In this document: positions 5,723 to 7,354 of the stretch, piece after piece | Numbering within the stretch: position 1 is the stretch's first letter | Layout of the letters: the number at the start of each line of letters is the position of its first letter | NCBI GenBank assembly: GCA_030592245.1 | Contig: JAUVJV010000103.1 | Coordinates: forward strand, 1-7,354 | Length of the DNA stretch: 7,354 nucleotides | Direction of reading: 5' to 3' | Source: Candidatus Eiseniibacteriota bacterium | GTDB lineage: Bacteria; Arandabacterota; Arandabacteria; Arandabacterales; Arandabacteraceae | Translations under genes and position numbers: made by a program | Notes under the pieces: model-generated | What the model was told of the DNA's origin: nothing | The model's input: the letters and a program-made list of their open reading frames with translations, nothing else | The model's database searches: none

Positions 5723-7354
5723 TTATCGAAGCACTACGATCTTGGTGGCCGCGGCCTTATCCCTCGTGGCCACCTCCGTGAAGTAAATTCCGGGTGCGAC
5801 GCGCCGGCCCGAATCATCCATCGCCTGCCAGGCGACTTCATGCCTGCCCGCAGACAACTCATCCTCGAGCAGCGTGCTCACGACCTTGCCCTCCACGTTC
5901 AGTACCCTTACCCGTATCGCGGACTTCTTTCCCAGGGCAAACGAGATCGTGGTGACCGAGGTAAAGGGATTCGGGTGGGCCAATGCGAGGACGACTTCGC
6001 CGCCCCGGCCCGGGAGCGAAGAGGTCGTATCGATACCGGCAAGCTCCGCCAGGGTCGCGACACCCATCCTAACAATGTCGGTGGCAAAGGCCTGGGTCAG
6101 GTTCCCGAGGGTATCATTTGTTGTGTGGTAGTATGGGTACGTGAGGTCCTCGTCCTCGATGCCCAGGAAGGAGCTGTAGCCCGCCTTCCAGAACGAGGCA
6201 TGATCGCTGAAAACTCGGTTGGGATTGATGCTCTTCCGGGTGAGCAGTGACGGGACATAAGCGTCCGCGCAGCCCACCGTGAAATCCACCAGCCACTCGG
6301 AGAGATAATCCCCCACAATGTCGATGTCCTCGGGCGCCGGGTTCACGTAACCGATCATGTCGAAGTTGAGCGCGCCGATTATGCTGTCCCCGGCCGCTCT
6401 GGCATCTCCGGCATATTCGCCGCTTCCGAACAGGCCCTGCTCCTCGCCCGAGAAACAGATGAACTTGATGGTCCTCTCGAACGAGTACTCTGCCACCACC
6501 CTGGCGGCCTCCAGGACCGCGGCCGTCCCGCTCGCGTTATCATCGGCGCCCGGAGCCAGGTTGTCGGGATCCTCGGAAGTGGAATCGAAATGCCCGCAGA
6601 TCACAACCTGCTCATTGCTGCTCGTCCCGGGCTTGGTGGCCACCACGTTCTTAAGACGTATCACCGCGTCCTCCGGGAGGTTCTCGCGCTGGCTCTCCCA
6701 GGTGGCCCCGGCGTCGGCGGTGTGCATCACGGTACAGCCATAACCGGCCGCCCAACCTTCCGAGGCGCTCACGAATGTAACCCATCTCAGGCCGAAGAGC
6801 GTCCCGGTGCCCTGGACCTCCCAGCTTGCGCCCCCATCGGAGGTATGGATTATGGTGCCATTCAGGCCTACGACCCAGCCGGTCGATGTATCGACAAAGC
6901 ACACGCCCTTGAAGAAAGGACTGGACTCGGCGGGCGCGGTCTGGGGGGCCCAGTTGAGACCGCCATCGGTGGTCTTGAGCACGGTCCGGCCGCTACCTGC
7001 CATCCAGCCCGTATCATCGTCGGCGAGATACACATCATAGAGGTGCTCGTCCGTGCCGCTCGTCCGGGCGCTCCACGACGAGCCGTTCCAGAACAGGACT
7101 GTACCATTCTCGCCGCATGCCCATCCCCTGTCGACGGCCCGGAAATGGCAGCCATAAAGATCATCGACGGTGCCGCTTGAGACGCCGGCCCAGGAGAGGC
7201 CGCCATCCGTGGTTGCAATGATGGTGCCGCCATAGCCCACCATCCAGCCATTAAGCGCGTCCAGGAAGAAGACCTCTCTGAGGGTATGACCCGTCGTAGA
7301 GTTCTGTGTCGACCAGGTGGCGCCCCCGTCCCCGGTGTGGCGGATGGCGCCGCC
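5723..7354 (-). CDS. Secreted M28 zinc peptidase with YCF48-like propeller repeats and a FlgD-like tail (partial, 5' end outside)
   Basis: The frame is open to the right edge: 543 codons are visible, ending in a TAA at 5725-5723. An ATG at 7243 is internal to a repeat and is not the start. Numbering from the first visible codon, residues 1-223 hold about six YCF48/BNR-like units of the type GW-VG-GT-TTDGG-W (e.g. GWMVGYGGTIIATTDGGLSW), which form a beta-propeller. Residues 234-440 are an M28 aminopeptidase-type core. The two-zinc ligands are all present: H255 (CGHFDS), D271 (GADDNASG), E305 with catalytic E304 (FSGEEQG), D331 (NFDMIGY) and H410 (YYHTTND). Residues 457-543 (AHPNPF to the end) are a FlgD-like Ig domain of the kind that ends many exported FCB-group proteins and often serves for secretion or surface attachment. 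It likely trims peptides outside the cell; the propeller may bind a substrate or partner. The 20-bp inverted repeat follows its stop. Confidence 0.9.
   Translation of the reverse strand, partial: GGAIRHTGDGGATWSTQNSTTGHTLREVFFLDALNGWMVGYGGTIIATTDGGLSWAGVSSGTVDDLYGCHFRAVDRGWACGENGTVLFWNGSSWSARTSGTDEHLYDVYLADDDTGWMAGSGRTVLKTTDGGLNWAPQTAPAESSPFFKGVCFVDTSTGWVVGLNGTIIHTSDGGASWEVQGTGTLFGLRWVTFVSASEGWAAGYGCTVMHTADAGATWESQRENLPEDAVIRLKNVVATKPGTSSNEQVVICGHFDSTSEDPDNLAPGADDNASGTAAVLEAARVVAEYSFERTIKFICFSGEEQGLFGSGEYAGDARAAGDSIIGALNFDMIGYVNPAPEDIDIVGDYLSEWLVDFTVGCADAYVPSLLTRKSINPNRVFSDHASFWKAGYSSFLGIEDEDLTYPYYHTTNDTLGNLTQAFATDIVRMGVATLAELAGIDTTSSLPGRGGEVVLALAHPNPFTSVTTISFALGKKSAIRVRVLNVEGKVVSTLLEDELSAGRHEVAWQAMDDSGRRVAPGIYFTEVATRDKAAATKIVVLR

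Noticed and set aside
5651..7180. Plus-strand open frames opposite the peptidase gene
   Set aside because: The minus strand encodes a peptidase with all metal ligands; the opposite frames show no domain, and one begins inside the inverted repeat.

Overview
The window looks like chromosome from an uncultivated Gram-negative bacterium of the FCB superphylum, for example the Eisenbacteria, Krumholzibacteriota or Latescibacterota. Three things point there: a secreted peptidase ending in a FlgD-like C-terminal domain, YCF48-type propeller repeats, and a dockerin-like double calcium loop at the end of a broken secreted gene. The lineage is inferred from domain style, not from a marker gene. All host genes lie on the minus strand; only the transposase is on the plus strand.

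Reading in the direction of host transcription, from high to low coordinates: (1) The 3' part of a large secreted protein enters from the right edge. It has at least six YCF48-like repeats, then an M28 zinc peptidase, then a FlgD-like tail, and it stops at 5723. (2) A perfect 20-bp inverted repeat (5674-5719) follows its stop codon. (3) A clear sigma-70-type promoter (TTGACA, 17 bp, TACGAT; 5639-5667) precedes a two-gene operon: a rhomboid intramembrane protease whose stop codon overlaps by one base the start of clpB. (4) About 70 bp after clpB sits a complete insertion sequence (about 757-2228) with a D-D-35-E transposase. Each end of the element carries two tandem copies of a motif of about 30 bp. 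(5) On the far side of the element is only the C-terminal 80 or so codons of a dockerin-like secreted protein, cut off at the element's edge. (6) A 382-bp gene-free stretch follows, with one candidate promoter. (7) The first 44 codons of another signal-peptide protein run off the left edge.

The host part concerns protein quality control (rhomboid and ClpB, co-transcribed and translationally coupled) between genes for exported proteins. The main rearrangement is the insertion sequence. The 5' part of the interrupted gene is absent on the other side of the element and no target duplication is visible, so a deletion probably went with the insertion. I found no defence system, CRISPR array, RNA gene or clearly new multi-gene system. 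The most interesting items are the element's end architecture and its hairpin over the transposase ribosome binding site, the perfect inverted repeat, the rhomboid-ClpB coupling, and the propeller-peptidase fusion.
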